Of a stretch of DNA of 58,798 nt, positions 34,941-45,219 are shown piece by piece. The DNA comes from Bimuria novae-zelandiae CBS 107.79 (Eukaryota > Ascomycota > Dothideomycetes > Pleosporales > Didymosphaeriaceae). The notes under the pieces were generated by a model. It saw only the letters and a program-made list of their open reading frames with translations, was not told where the DNA came from and did not search any database. The stretch covers positions 26,824 to 85,621 of the forward strand of contig ML976708.1 of the NCBI GenBank assembly GCA_010015655.1, read 5' to 3'. Every line of letters begins with the position of its first letter. Within the stretch, counting starts at the first letter, position 1. The position numbers and the translations under genes were made by a program.

Positions 34941-37231
34941 CCCTTGCACCGGCAACATCGCCCGCACACGGACCACCTCTTGATAGCCAATTAGATAATT
35001 AATTACTAAAACACTAAGACCTGCGTCATGATATTAGCAATTATTAATTACTAGCTAAAACACGACTTTTTTAAAATTTCTAGTATATATAAGCATGCTA
35101 AAACGTGCAGCGCCTATTAGTAATAATCCTAACTTTATAAAATTTATAAAGTATAGTTAAAAAAATAGTATTTTACCTAACTTACCACGCACGCCGCTAG
35201 CTACCTAGTAACTACTTAAAATAAATAATCTATATACTTTTAGACGCGCTTAGTTACCTTAGCATATAAACGTTAATTTTCTTATTTCCTTATTTAACTT
35301 ATTTTATAACGCTAAGCTTCTTAATTAAATTACATACTATATAAATTAGCACGCTAAAAAGCTTTAAGCTAAAGCGCCGTTAACGCCTAACTACTATAGA
35401 TAAAAACTAACGTTGCTAAGTAAGCTATATACCTACTTTAGAATTATTATATATATGGCGCTTTACAAAGAGCCGTTACTTAAGGAGTATTAGCGGAAAC
35501 TTTATAGGACAGCGCCTATGCACAAAGTTAACCTCTATATATTATAGAAACGCTAGGAGCAGCTAGATTAATACTTATACTTAATAGAGGTTAATTAGAG
35601 CTTTAAATCGCCTTTTAGCTAAGTATAAGGTTTCTTAGAGTTATTACGCGAGCGTAGCTTTAAGTACTAGATCTTTAGTAAGCACTTTTACGTTAATAAA
35701 GTAATAGTAAAATTTATAGGACGCGCAAGTAAAGTTATTATAATTAAAATAAAGCTAACGCTAGAGGGGTATAAAATCTAGTATTTAGCTAATAATAAAG
35801 TAATTCTAAACTAGTTATTTTATGCTAAAGGTACTAGGCGAGGTCTAGTAAACTTACTTACTCCTATAGGAGCAGAAACGCCGCCCTTTACGCTAACTAA
35901 GTCTATTCTTATTACTTTTATACTTGCTAAGGACGCTGCCAGGCGTTGTTAATTTTTGCTAAATTACTATATTATTTAAGATAATAATCTCTTTAACACT
36001 ATCCCTATACTTAAATACTTAAGAGATAATAGCATAGGGTGCGCGGGCACTATAAGGATAATAAAGATAGTAATAAATGAGAGATTTAAGTTAAACGCAA
36101 TAGCAAAGCTAATATCTAAGGCGCCTATAGTGGTAACGCGCGCCCGCGTAAAGCTAACTAAAGAGCGCTTTAATAGTAACCTTATAAAGCTTAAGATAAC
36201 GTTTTCGGACAAGATAAAATAAGGAGAAACATACTAAGCGCTTTTAAAAAGTAAAAAAGTCCTATAAGTTGCTTAGAGAGATAATTAAGTAGTTCTTTTT
36301 ACTAGTACTATCGCTAAGGGTAAGTTTCTTAAGGCTTAATAATATACTAAGACTTGCTAATAAGAGTCGCCACCTAGCTACTTGCCTCGTTATAAAGCTC
36401 CGCCGTTACTCTAAAACCTCTTAGAGAGACTAAAAACTGTTTAAGAAGGCCTTTAGTAACAAGCCTATTAAGTTATTAGGCATACCTAAGATAATAGACG
36501 ACTATAATAAGTACAAAAGTAAGGTAGATTAGTTTAATTAGGTAAAGAGCTACTATAGCGTTTAGCAAGCCAAGCGGCGCATATAAAAGCCTCTTTAGTA
36601 CTTTTTACTAAATTTTATACTTAATAATTATTATAGACTCTCCTCCTACTCCTCCTTTACTGCTACTAAACGTGGCGGCTATAAGAAGTTCCTATACAAC
36701 CTTATTAAGTAGTTATTTAAGCGTAGCAGATAATTAGTAAGGGGCTATAAGAAGCGCGAGAGACTTAATAACGTTATTATTACTAAAGAGAGCGCTTATA
36801 AGTCTATAAAGCTATTTAAAGAGTCTAAGACCTATACTGCTTATGTTAAAAACGCACGTTAATCACACAAGTCTTAGACATCTTGGGCACCTCTGGGTCA
36901 TGTGTCTAACAATCTACAGCGACGCAAGCGTGCCCAGCGTCCTCCGCGTACTTACTATGGGTGTACGCTTTGCCGCTTGCCTTTATATAGGCCAGAAATT
37001 AGGCCTGAGTGCTGGCAGGAGCACCTCCGACGACATTAAACTATTAAGGAAGTTAACACAAAAGCAAGCTTAAGTATTAAGTAATTAAAAGTTAAAACCT
37101 CTAGAAATATAATCTTTATATAAATTTCTATACAAACTGCATTAATTCTGGTGTTTTGCCCAGATCGGAGCGATTATCCGATTGGCTATCACCAGGTAGT
37201 CCGTATGCGGACGATGTTGCCGGTGCAAGGG
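34941..37231 (+). mobile_element. PiggyBac-like element A (nested, plus orientation)
   Basis: A 2291-bp element with imperfect TIRs of about 51 bp (left cccttgcaccggcaacatcg at 34941, mirrored at 37231). Most of the mismatches are C/T, as RIP would give. Four bases, agct, flank both ends next to an at/at pair, and collapsing them restores the pogo reading frame. A TTAA duplication, typical of animal piggyBac, is not seen. The element carries a DDE_Tnp_1_7-type transposase relic. Confidence 0.75.
35000..37039 (+). pseudogene. PiggyBac-like (DDE_Tnp_1_7) transposase A, decayed
   Basis: The start is approximate. With TAG/TAA read as Gln, the plus strand near 35430-35950 gives IIIYMALYKEPLLKEY, KRQEQLDQYLY and SPFSQVQGFLELLRERSFKY. 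These match the cleaner copy of the same protein on the minus strand at 39861-40169. The C-terminus (36910-37039) is unmutated and reads GCTLCRLPLYRPEIRPECW then QEHLRRH before a TAA. It is a cysteine-rich zinc-binding tail as in piggyBac transposases. The central part is riddled with stops. Confidence 0.72.
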
Positions 37232-38312
37232 ATAGCTATTTAAGAAGTAGGTACTTATTAAGTAGATTTTTAACTTTAACTAACGTAGATTTCTGCCCTA
37301 AATTATTAATATATAATAGATAGCTAATACTTTACTTACTACCTGCGGCTAAGATCTTTCTTCTTAGCTAGTTAGTAAGTACTAGGCGACGCGCTTTATT
37401 AACGCCTAACTAAAACTTTAAATAAAGTAAAATAAGAAGTTTAACTTATAGCGCGCGCGATATAAGAATCTAGTTATAATTTACGCGTAGTTTAAGCTTA
37501 TAAAAGAGACGTAGTAGTCGTACGGCATAGCTAATATAGATATTTATAATTTTAATAAGACTAGCTTCGCAATAGGCGTTATAGCAATATTAAAAGTTAT
37601 TATAAGCTCTAATAGAGTTAGCTAAGTAACTACTATCTAGCCTAGTAATTATAAGTAGGTTATAATAATTAAGGGGGTTAACGTAACTAAGTAGGTAATC
37701 TTACCTTTTATTATTTTTATAGCTAAGCTTTACTAAGCTAGCTAGTATTAAGCCTTACCTGCTAACTAGATAATCGCTATTAGTAATAATAGCTAGATAA
37801 TTAATAAGCTTAGCTTTGCCTAGCTTTAGTACTTTAATAGCTATACAAGGTCGCGTACAGCCGGCACCCATCGACTCCTTATCCTCGACGGCTATAGCAG
37901 CCACGCAACGCTAGAGTTTGACAAGTACTACGCAGAGAATAGTATTATTACGCTCTGTATGCCGCCTCATACCTCGCACCTGCTCCAGCCACTTAACGTT
38001 GGCTGTTTCTCGCCTCTGAAGACTGCGTACGGGCGCCAAGTCCAGGAGCTCGCGCGACAAGGCGTCTTCCACGTCGACAAGGAGGACTTCCTACAGATAT
38101 ACCCAGGCATCCGAGAGATAGTCCTTACAGAGAAGAATATCCAGGCTGGCTTCCGGGCGACAGGGCTCGTCCCGTTCTGTCCAGATCGCGTCCTGTCGTC
38201 GCTCACGGTGGTCAGGACGCCGTCCCCGCCAGCGACGGCAGCCAACGCTGAGGCCGTATAGACGCTAGAGACGCCGTCTATAGTTAATTAGCTTTAGTAG
38301 CAAGCTCGATAT

Positions 38313-40595
38313 CCCCCGCAGGGCCTGAATCTGCCGTACACGGGCCACATGTAAGTGGCCAATTGGATGAACCCTCCGACTCTGCATAAAAACTAAATAA
38401 TATAAGCTTATAGGGCAAATTTGTATAGAGATTGCATTCTTAGAAGTTTTAACATAGAATTACTTAATACTTAAGCTTATTTTCGTATTAACTTGCTTAA
38501 TTATTTAGTAACGTTGTAGGTACTCTTGCTAGCACTTAGAGCGTACTTCTAGCCTATATAAAGGTAACTTATAGACGGAGTAGCTAAATAACGTCCTTAA
38601 AGTACGTCTATTACCTAAAGTTATCTTAAGAGATATCCTTAAAGGCGCTAAGCTGTTACTCTTACGCCTAATTATAGTATAAATAGTATAAGTCTTTACC
38701 TTTATAAATAGCTTAATAGACTTATAGGCGCTCTCTTTAGTAATAATAACGTTATTAACTCTTACCCGCTTCTTTAACCTATGGCAAAGGCTAGTGCCAC
38801 GCTTAAAGAGCTACTTTATAAGCTTATATAAGAACTTCTTGTAGCCTAATTATTTAGTATAGACGGCGAAAGAGTACGAGGAGAGTCTATACGCGTTATT
38901 AAGACTTAAATTAAGTAGAAAGTAGAGTAGAGGTTGCTAAGTATAATACTTAACCTACTATATAGAGTAATAGCTTTTGCACTAATTAAATTAATTAACG
39001 TTACTCTTATAGTAATTATAGTTATTAATTATTATAGGAATCTTAAGAAACTTTATAGCGTAATTACTAAAGGCCTCCTTAAAGACGTTTTTATTATTTT
39101 AGGCTAGCTTTAAGCGTCGACGTAGCTTAACGATATGTTACGTTACTAAGTAATAATTATTATTAGTTAATAAAGTATAACTCTATGTTAAGACTTATTA
39201 AGAATAACGTTAGTACTTACGCTTAGCAACTATACTTATAAAAAGCATAACTTAACTATCTCTTTAAGCTATCTCGAGTACTCTTTTTAATACTAAGAGC
39301 GCCTAGTATATCTCTCCTTACCTTATCTTACTTAAAAACTACGTCTTTATACGTATAAGATTGCTATTAAAGCGCTCCTTTAATAGCTTTTTACTAGCTA
39401 ACTCACTATTATTTATCTTAACTTTTGCCTTAGCTGTTATCTTAAAAAGCTTCTCTATTAAAGTTTTAGTTATTTTAACTATCCTAGCACAGCCTACGCC
39501 TTTAGATCTTAGGTATTTAAGTATAGGGATAGTGTTAAAGAGATTATTATCTTAAATAATATAGAGATTTAGTAGAAAGCGTTGCTACTTAGTAGCGTTA
39601 ATAGTAAGTATAAGACTAATAGGCACTAACTTAGTAGGCGTAAAAGACGCAGAAGCTTTGTTCGTAGGACTTAGTAAGTTAACAAGCCCTTAGCTAGCAC
39701 CTTTAGCATAAAATAACTAGTTTATTAGGTATCTATTATTAGCTAAATACTAGATTTTAAAGCCCTTTAGTATTAGCTTTATTTTAATTATCACGACCTC
39801 GCTAGCGTGGCTAGTAAATCTTATAATTACCTTATTAACGTAGAGGTGCTTACTAGGCTTCTAATACTTAAAGCTACGCTTACGCAGAGTCTCCGACAAC
39901 TCCCACACGCGTCCAAATGGTGAAGAGAACTTCTGCTCAACCTCAGCGCAATAGAGATATCTGTCGAGCTGCTCCCATCGCTTTTGCGGCATGTACTGAC
40001 CTATCTTGTGCGTAGGCGCGTTCACATGGCCCGGCTGCCAATACTCCTTCAGTGACGGTTCGCGATGGACTCCCATATAGACGATGATTGCAAAGTACGT
40101 GTACAACTCTGCCGGTGACGTCGGTTTCCAGTCTCTACAATATTCCTGCGAGGGCGCTTGCCGGAGCAACTCAGCGTGGCGATTTGTATAGTAGGCAATA
40201 CTATCGAGGACGTCAACGTTAAAAAATAACTTGAATAGGGAAATAGGATCCCCCGCGATACCTTTAGGTATCTCTACCTTACTAAAAAATACGTAGGTTA
40301 TTAATCTTAAGTAGTTGCTAGTTAGGTGGCGGATCCTTTAGCAGATTAGGCAAAACACTAGCTTTTTTTAAGTACTTTATATACCTAACAAAGTCAGTAT
40401 TATTGCTTAGCGTCACGGCACCTTTAGGTATAGTTATAGATAGTAGAGCTTCTAAAAAAGGTTTATTTTAGCTAGTAATTAACGATTTTTAGGAATTGCT
40501 AACATCACGATACAAGGTTTAGAGGTTTCGAACGCTTTCATCTAATTGGCCATTCATATGTGGCCCGTGTACGGCAGATTCAGGCCCTGCGGGGG
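38313..40595 (-). mobile_element. PiggyBac-like element B (nested, minus orientation)
   Basis: A 2283-bp element bounded by TIRs of about 56 bp starting cccccgcagggcctgaatct (38313) and mirrored at 40595. atat stands on each outer side. The TIRs differ from element A in the outer part but share ggccaattggat-like sequence further in, so A and B are related but distinct. Transposase orientation is opposite to A. Confidence 0.77.
38500..40330 (-). pseudogene. PiggyBac-like transposase B, decayed
   Basis: Ends are approximate. An unmutated block at 39861-40169 reads EYCRDWKPTSPAELYTYFAI, KEYWQPGHVNAPTHKIGQYM and KRWEQLDRYLYCAEVEQKFS, the conserved N-terminal half of the DDE_Tnp_1_7 domain in fungal piggyBac-like proteins. 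Everything downstream on the minus strand down to about 38500 is RIP-like, with many stops. It ends in a degraded version of the Cys-rich tail seen in copy A. Confidence 0.74.
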
Positions 40596-41015
40596 ATATA
40601 GGACTAAGTTTATTATTAATTATAAAGCTTTACTACTTAAGCTATCCGCTAGCTTGCTAAAGCATGTCAACATTCTATATAGTAAACTATAATACTTATA
40701 GCTAAGGTTACAAAGCTTTAGTAGGCTCTTAAGCGCCGCGAGCGTAAGCAGTAGCAGCGTTGCCAGTATATTGCCCGCGGGGGAGCTCTACAGGCTAAGC
40801 AGGGCCAGCTACTTGCTATAGAGGCGGAAAATGCGGAGCAGGAGGTAGCTCGCCAGGATGCCTAGCCCGCGCGCCAGCGCGCACCACCAACGTATTTAAA
40901 GTGCCACATCTAAGGCCATAAGATAACTTAATGCAGGACTATTTAAGGATCCTATATATATATTTGTAGTATAATTAATTCTATTATTATAGCGCGATCC
41001 GTCAAAAAGTCGCGT

Positions 41016-41071
41016 CGATTCTGGTGGGGTGCGCCACTGACTGATGTGCGCCGCTGAGTGATAAAACACGT
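41016..41071 (-). repeat. Right TIR of pogo/Fot1 element 3
   Basis: 56 bp, exact reverse complement of 34664-34719. Confidence 0.9.
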
Positions 41072-41283
41072 CAGTGTCCGACCAACCACATGTGCACACA
41101 AAACCCCGCGGCGTGCTTACTCCACCTCGCCTAACGTCACATCTCCCACTCATCTTTGTTTCGTAACTCTTTCTTAGTTATGCGTCACGTAACTTCCTTA
41201 TCCCACCCCTTCAGCCATTATAAATCATGTATATAACTTATGACTGATGCTACATAATCATCGAAACATTTAATGTGTATCAA

Positions 41284-41369
41284 GGCTTCATGGTCTAGTG
41301 GTATGATTCCTGCTTTGGGCTCGTTACTCAATCTGCAGGAGGCCCCGCGTTCGAATCGCGGTGGAGCCC
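41284..41369 (+). tRNA. tRNA-Pro (TGG) with a 14-nt anticodon-loop intron
   Basis: Acceptor stem ggcttca (41284-41290) pairs with tggagcc (41362-41368; one G-T wobble), with discriminator C. The A box tggtctagtgg is present. Anticodon stem cctgc/gcagg (41309-41313, 41335-41339) encloses a loop with TGG at 41316-41318. The intron 41320-41333 sits one base 3' of the anticodon, the canonical place for nuclear tRNA introns. T-arm ccgcg/cgcgg holds loop ttcgaat. A T-run follows. Confidence 0.93.
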
Positions 41370-41371
41370 TC

Positions 41372-41380
41372 TTTTTTTTT
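41372..41380 (+). terminator. Pol III terminator of tRNA-Pro
   Basis: Nine T residues two bases after the tRNA 3' end. Confidence 0.85.
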
Positions 41381-42003
41381 CGTCTTTCCTGCGTGGGAGC
41401 AACGCTGGACACTGGCGTCGCTGCATGTTTATTTTTTGCACGTCTCGTGGGATAAAAAGGTAGCATTTATAGGGTTGTAATGTATTACGGATTGTGGTTT
41501 TTTAGTTATAGGTAGAAGATGGAGAAGGGGAGGGGGTATGTGGTCGTGCTACGTTAACTGCTTCGTCGCGGGTCCGTCTTTTAAAGGTGCTTTACTGTCT
41601 TGGTAGACAGGATTCGCAACAAGTAGCAGCTTACAAGTAGATAGCATTAGCACTGTACGTGCCTGCACACTACTATATGTGTTGGAAAACAATCATGACC
41701 AATTCCTTCTGCCACTACCCGAAACGCGGCTTCTCGCGTCCTTCCCATGCACATCTCCCCATCCCTATAGTAAATATTCAAGCCGCAAGTAGCTATCACT
41801 ACCCTAATGTACGTCGGCTTATTGCCGTCGCCCATGCCCTTTCACACTCCGTCCCAGTCCCGAATGCGCACCACCTGCATCCGCATCCGCCGTCCCTGGC
41901 TCAGCTCAGCTCAGCTCAGCTCTGTTTGTCCTTTTTTTCCAACGCGTCGGGTTAAGGTCTCATATAAATATCTCCAAAACAGCGAACTCCTCATCGACGA
42001 GCT
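41381..42003. other. Spacer between the two tRNA genes
   Basis: No gene is recognised. It contains a small GCTCA pentamer repeat (about 41899-41922) and otherwise unremarkable sequence. Confidence 0.5.
41899..41922 (+). repeat. GCTCA pentamer repeat
   Basis: Four to five tandem gctca units. Confidence 0.85.
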
Positions 42004-42168
42004 GGCTGCATGGTCTAGTGGTTACGATTCCCGCTTTGGGCACTGCGTAGCACAAATGTCGGAGGTCCTGGGTAAGCCATTCCCCACCCCGCCGTCCTCT
42101 TCCGAGGATAGAAATGTGTGATATGTGTGTGTGCTGATGAAGTGTAGGTTCGACTCCCAGTGCAGCCC
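42004..42168 (+). tRNA. tRNA-Pro(TGG)-like gene with an anticodon intron and a GT-AG insertion in the T-arm
   Basis: Acceptor stem ggctgca (42004-42010) pairs perfectly with tgcagcc (42161-42167). The A box tggtctagtgg and the B box ggttcgactcc (42147-42157) are intact. The anticodon TGG lies at 42037-42039, followed by a probable 16-nt intron (42041-42056). The anticodon stem cccgc/gtcgg has one C-C mismatch and one G-T pair. The T-stem is split after ctgg: 42072-42147 begins gtaagc, has tgctgatg 17 nt before the end and ends gtgtag. Without it the T-arm ctggg-ttcgact-cccag is perfect and the tRNA is 73 nt. Either an unusual intron-bearing tRNA or a pseudogene. Confidence 0.6.
42072..42147 (+). 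other. 76-nt spliceosomal-intron-like insert in the tRNA T-stem
   Basis: GTAAGC donor, CTGAT branch-like site and TAG acceptor, with a small internal hairpin (tcctc-ttcc-gagga). Removal restores a perfect 5-bp T-stem and 7-nt loop. The last G doubles as the first base of the genomic B box. Confidence 0.6.
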
Positions 42169-42171
42169 TTG

Positions 42172-42190
42172 TTTTTTGCTTTTTTTTTAT
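42172..42190 (+). terminator. Pol III-type T-runs after the interrupted tRNA
   Basis: A run of six T (42172-42177), then a longer T-run from 42180. Confidence 0.7.
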
Positions 42191-42641
42191 TATATAAGGG
42201 TTGTGGGATGTGCAGAGATAGAGTGGCTTTGAGGGCTTGTATAGGTGAGGGATGCGTTCGTATTGTGAGGGGTTGAGCGGAGGATGGAAGGGGTGTTTGG
42301 ATGGAGAAAGGTAGGGTTGGGTGGACAAGTGTGATGGATTTGTGTTAATGCAGTGCATTGGGTATATGAGGCTGTGCTGTGTGGTGTTCGTTCAGCATGT
42401 GGGCGGTAGATTTGAAGGTGTAGAATTAGGCTTAGCGTGTAGTGTGATTTATGTGGGAAGGCGTGTTACGTTTGATCCGATTCTCCATTCCGTGTTTTGT
42501 CATCGTTTTGGCGGAGTTTTAGATATTTGACTGCGTCAAGCGGAGCCCAGAGAAACTGTCCACCTAACAAATAACGAGAACTGATGCTAATATATTCGCG
42601 TTGAAGAACACCATTCCAAACGTACGTATGAATAGTGTTAT
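42191..42641. other. Gene-free stretch between the tRNA-like gene and the OPT transporter 3' end
   Basis: G/T-rich on the plus strand. No gene is recognised. It includes the transporter 3' UTR. Confidence 0.45.
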
Positions 42642-44919
42642 TTACAAGTGCGGCAACTCCAAGCTGGCCAGTCCCAAGTTCACGATGCTGAACAGACCCT
42701 CCCCGAGTATCAGCCCACTAGCGAGCACGACTATTTGTGTCTCGCTTCGACCTTTCCAACGCCTCCACCACAGGCTAATCAAGCCGCCGATGGTACGTGC
42801 GAGTGTGAAGGAGGGTGTGTTGTACATGCCTGTCTAGAATTAGCCAACCTGGTTCTCATTTCTAACTCGACGTGAACTCACCAATAGCAACCGCAATGCC
42901 ACCAGGCACAAAGTCCAACCACTTCGCGCTGAGACCCGACCTCTTTCTGAACTGGCCGTACACCCTTACCATGGTGCCCACTGCGAAAAGGACCGCAGCA
43001 CCAGCAGCCCATTCGCGAACCATAGGTGGCAGGCCTTTGCCGGTCACCAACCTCGCTGTGAAGACCCACACGTACGCTGTCGGTACCTCGAACAGCCCAC
43101 CAGGAATCATCCCTGCATACACATGCGTATACAACTTATAAACCAACGCAGATATCACCGCACCAACAGCGCTTCCGATCATCTGCCCATAGAACTGCGC
43201 GTTTGGTGCAGCGCCAAGCAAATGTCCGCATTTAAGGTCTTGCAGCAAATCACCAGCTTGCAGCGCAGCTGACTCGGAGATTGCACCTGCAAGCAAGTTG
43301 ATGATAACGGAGTTCTTTGCGTTTGGTCCCGAGGTTGGTGTCACGAGGGCGAAAACGAGCTGCGTGAGCTTCGAGATACCCGATACGGGATTGAGGTCCG
43401 TTTCACCCAGCGCACGAACGCCCATGATGGAGAGAAAGAGCGCCAAGACGAGAGCGAGGATGGTAAGACTGAACGGAATGAGGTTGGGGAAGGAGACGTG
43501 CACGCCAACGACGCACGCGATCAACGAAAGCACAAGTCCGATAATGGTGGTGCGGTTCGAGATCTGGTGCTCCGGTGGTGCGTCGGGCTCGTTGTCTTCT
43601 GCAAGATGCTGTTTGATAGCCGTGATAGGGTTGGCGGAGGTACCGTCATTGAGTTGAGTGTATGCAGGTTGGCGAGTAATGTTGAGAGTGAGGAGCTGTT
43701 TCCAGGTGTGAGTCTGGTAGATATCTTTTGCCATAGGGTAGTACAGCCTGCCCACGGCGAGAAGCGGTCGAACAGCGAGCCATCCGAGGCTCACCAAGGA
43801 GTCTGCCAGCATGATTGCAAGAGATATCCATACGATCCATCCCTTGGAACCATTCGTCCAATCTGAAACTGGTCCTGGTGCCCACCCTTTGTGCTTCGCT
43901 AAAGGTGACAAGATACCCCAGCCCACAATAGCTCCTAGGAGCATATGGAGGGTGGTGGTGGGCCCCATAATGATGCCTTGGCCGATGTAGGCTGGAGACG
44001 GATTCAATGTCCAGAGCCATTTGCTTGCAAGTGGAAGACCAAATATCGGGACGTCGCGTAGCTGCGGGATGAAGTAGGTCATGACTGTGTAGACAGCTGA
44101 GCCGGCAAACGAGATTAGAAGCAACCGGATTCTACCCTTCCAATCACCATCCTCGTCGGAACGATGTTCTGGTCTTCCTTCACTTTCCTCGTTCGAAGGT
44201 CGCAACACGTAGTCACCTTCGCCGTTGGAGGGCTGTAGAAGACGCTGCTCCTCTCCTTCCGCTTCTTCCTCGCCCCGATGTTGAGACACCTTCACTTTGG
44301 ACTTCTCATCTCCGTGCAAAACTTGGATCATCAGCGCAGTTGCAGTTCCACTCGGGAATTTGAGCTTCTCCCGGATGATGACTTCTTTGCGCAGTGGTAC
44401 AGCAAATACCACGCCAAAGAAGCAAATACCGAGCGACCAGATGATCATCCTCCAGAGGCTGATTTCGAGAGGACCATTTTCTTCCTTTGTCAACAGGAAG
44501 TTGAGAGCCGGTATGACACCAACGAAACCGCATCCGAGTGGCATTGTCCCTACCGCACCAGCAACCGACTGAACGAGCACATTCTCAACCGGCGTAAATG
44601 GGAGTTTTAACATACGCGAAACAGTCTTGAAGTAGGCAAATCCGATCAAAGCCGAAGGCATGGCCATACCCGTGACCCATCCGGTCTGCAGCCCAAAGTA
44701 CATATTACTGAAGCAAATCGCTACCCCGATTGCCAAGCCACAAAGCACGCCTCGGAGGGTGAAGTTTTGAGGTTGCGTAGCTCTTTCCGCTAGGAACGTC
44801 CGCTCGCCTGATGCTCTTGAGTTGCTTCGCGAAGGTGACGCGTTTTCGGTATCGTGGAGTTCATGATTCCTCTCACTGTGGCCAACCTGTCCTTCTGATA
44901 CGCCCCGATCTGGAGCCAT
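42642..44919 (-). CDS. OPT-family oligopeptide/metal-chelate transporter
   Basis: Two exons on the minus strand (42882-44919 and 42642-42829) with a 52-nt intron in phase 1 give 741 residues. The N-terminus (about 50 residues) is polar and cytoplasmic. It is followed by multiple hydrophobic segments: GVLCGLAIGVAICFSNMYFG, SALIGFAYF, LWRMIIWSLGICFFGVVFAV, TTIIGLVLSLIACVVG, SLTILALVLALFLSIMG and others, 14-16 in total by eye. SNMYFGLQTGWVTGMAMPSA matches the first-helix signature of the OPT superfamily, in the branch that includes the uncharacterised yeast protein YGL114W. A large acidic cytoplasmic loop lies near residues 210-260. The last exon adds two more helices (IVVLASGLILGEGLFSIVNL). The substrate cannot be deduced. 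Confidence 0.9.
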
Positions 44920-45219
44920 CTTTCGACCGAGTTATAAATTGCGAAAGGCCAGAATGATGAAAATAGCTCTTTGCAAGTGAAACCTACTCCATCCTCATAA
45001 ATGCAAAGTGAAAAGGAAACGCGGGCAATCTCGCGGTATCTGAATGACGCGATGCGCATCAACGTTTCGCCGAGAGGAAGGCGCGGAGCTGCTCACGCTC
45101 TCATTTGTCAGCCGTGACCCTTCATCTCCAACGTGCATCGTGAGAGCGCGCAGTCGGATCCCCTTGACCGCGACATTACCCTCTCTCATACACGCTTCTG
45201 TGCCTTCTCAACCACCAAT
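44920..45219. promoter_or_regulatory. Divergent promoter region OPT transporter / GPI8
   Basis: 300 bp between divergent start codons. Promoters of both genes must lie here; no specific site is identified. Confidence 0.4.

Larger units (their letters stand above)
34745..40946 (+). pseudogene. Pogo/Fot1 transposase 3 in three pieces
   Basis: Piece 1 (34745-34940) begins MPTTQRAQQAQKEGRLALLK, the HTH N-terminus, with Gln codons turned into stops. Piece 2 (37232-38312) continues with QVLIKQIFNFNQRRFLPQI, then YNFNKTSF near 37545 (first Asp mutated), LLILDGYSSHATLEFDKYY near 37875 (second Asp), and the unmutated ORF 37959-38261 with MPPHTSHLLQPLNVGCFSP, where the third Asp is Asn. Piece 3 (40596-40946) is the C-terminus, with RRERKQQQRCQYIARGG and a zinc-knuckle-like end (CHIQGHKITQC). 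The frame rejoins across both insertions. Inactive through insertions, stops and lost catalytic residues. Confidence 0.82.
34664..41071 (+). mobile_element. Pogo/Fot1-type transposon 3, split by two piggyBac-like insertions
   Basis: Perfect 56-bp TIRs (34664-34719 and 41016-41071, outer end acgtgttttatcactcagcg) bound a 6408-bp unit. Removing two nested elements (34941-37231 and 38313-40595) leaves about 1.83 kb, the normal size of a Fot1 element. The transposase runs on the plus strand through all three pieces. The flanks do not show an evident TA duplication; acgt is present at both ends inside the TIR. Confidence 0.87.

Noticed and set aside
34941..40595. TTAA target duplications expected for piggyBac
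   Set aside because: The flanks read ctat/atag and atat/atat. No TTAA is present and RIP cannot remove it, so I call the elements piggyBac-like by protein similarity only.
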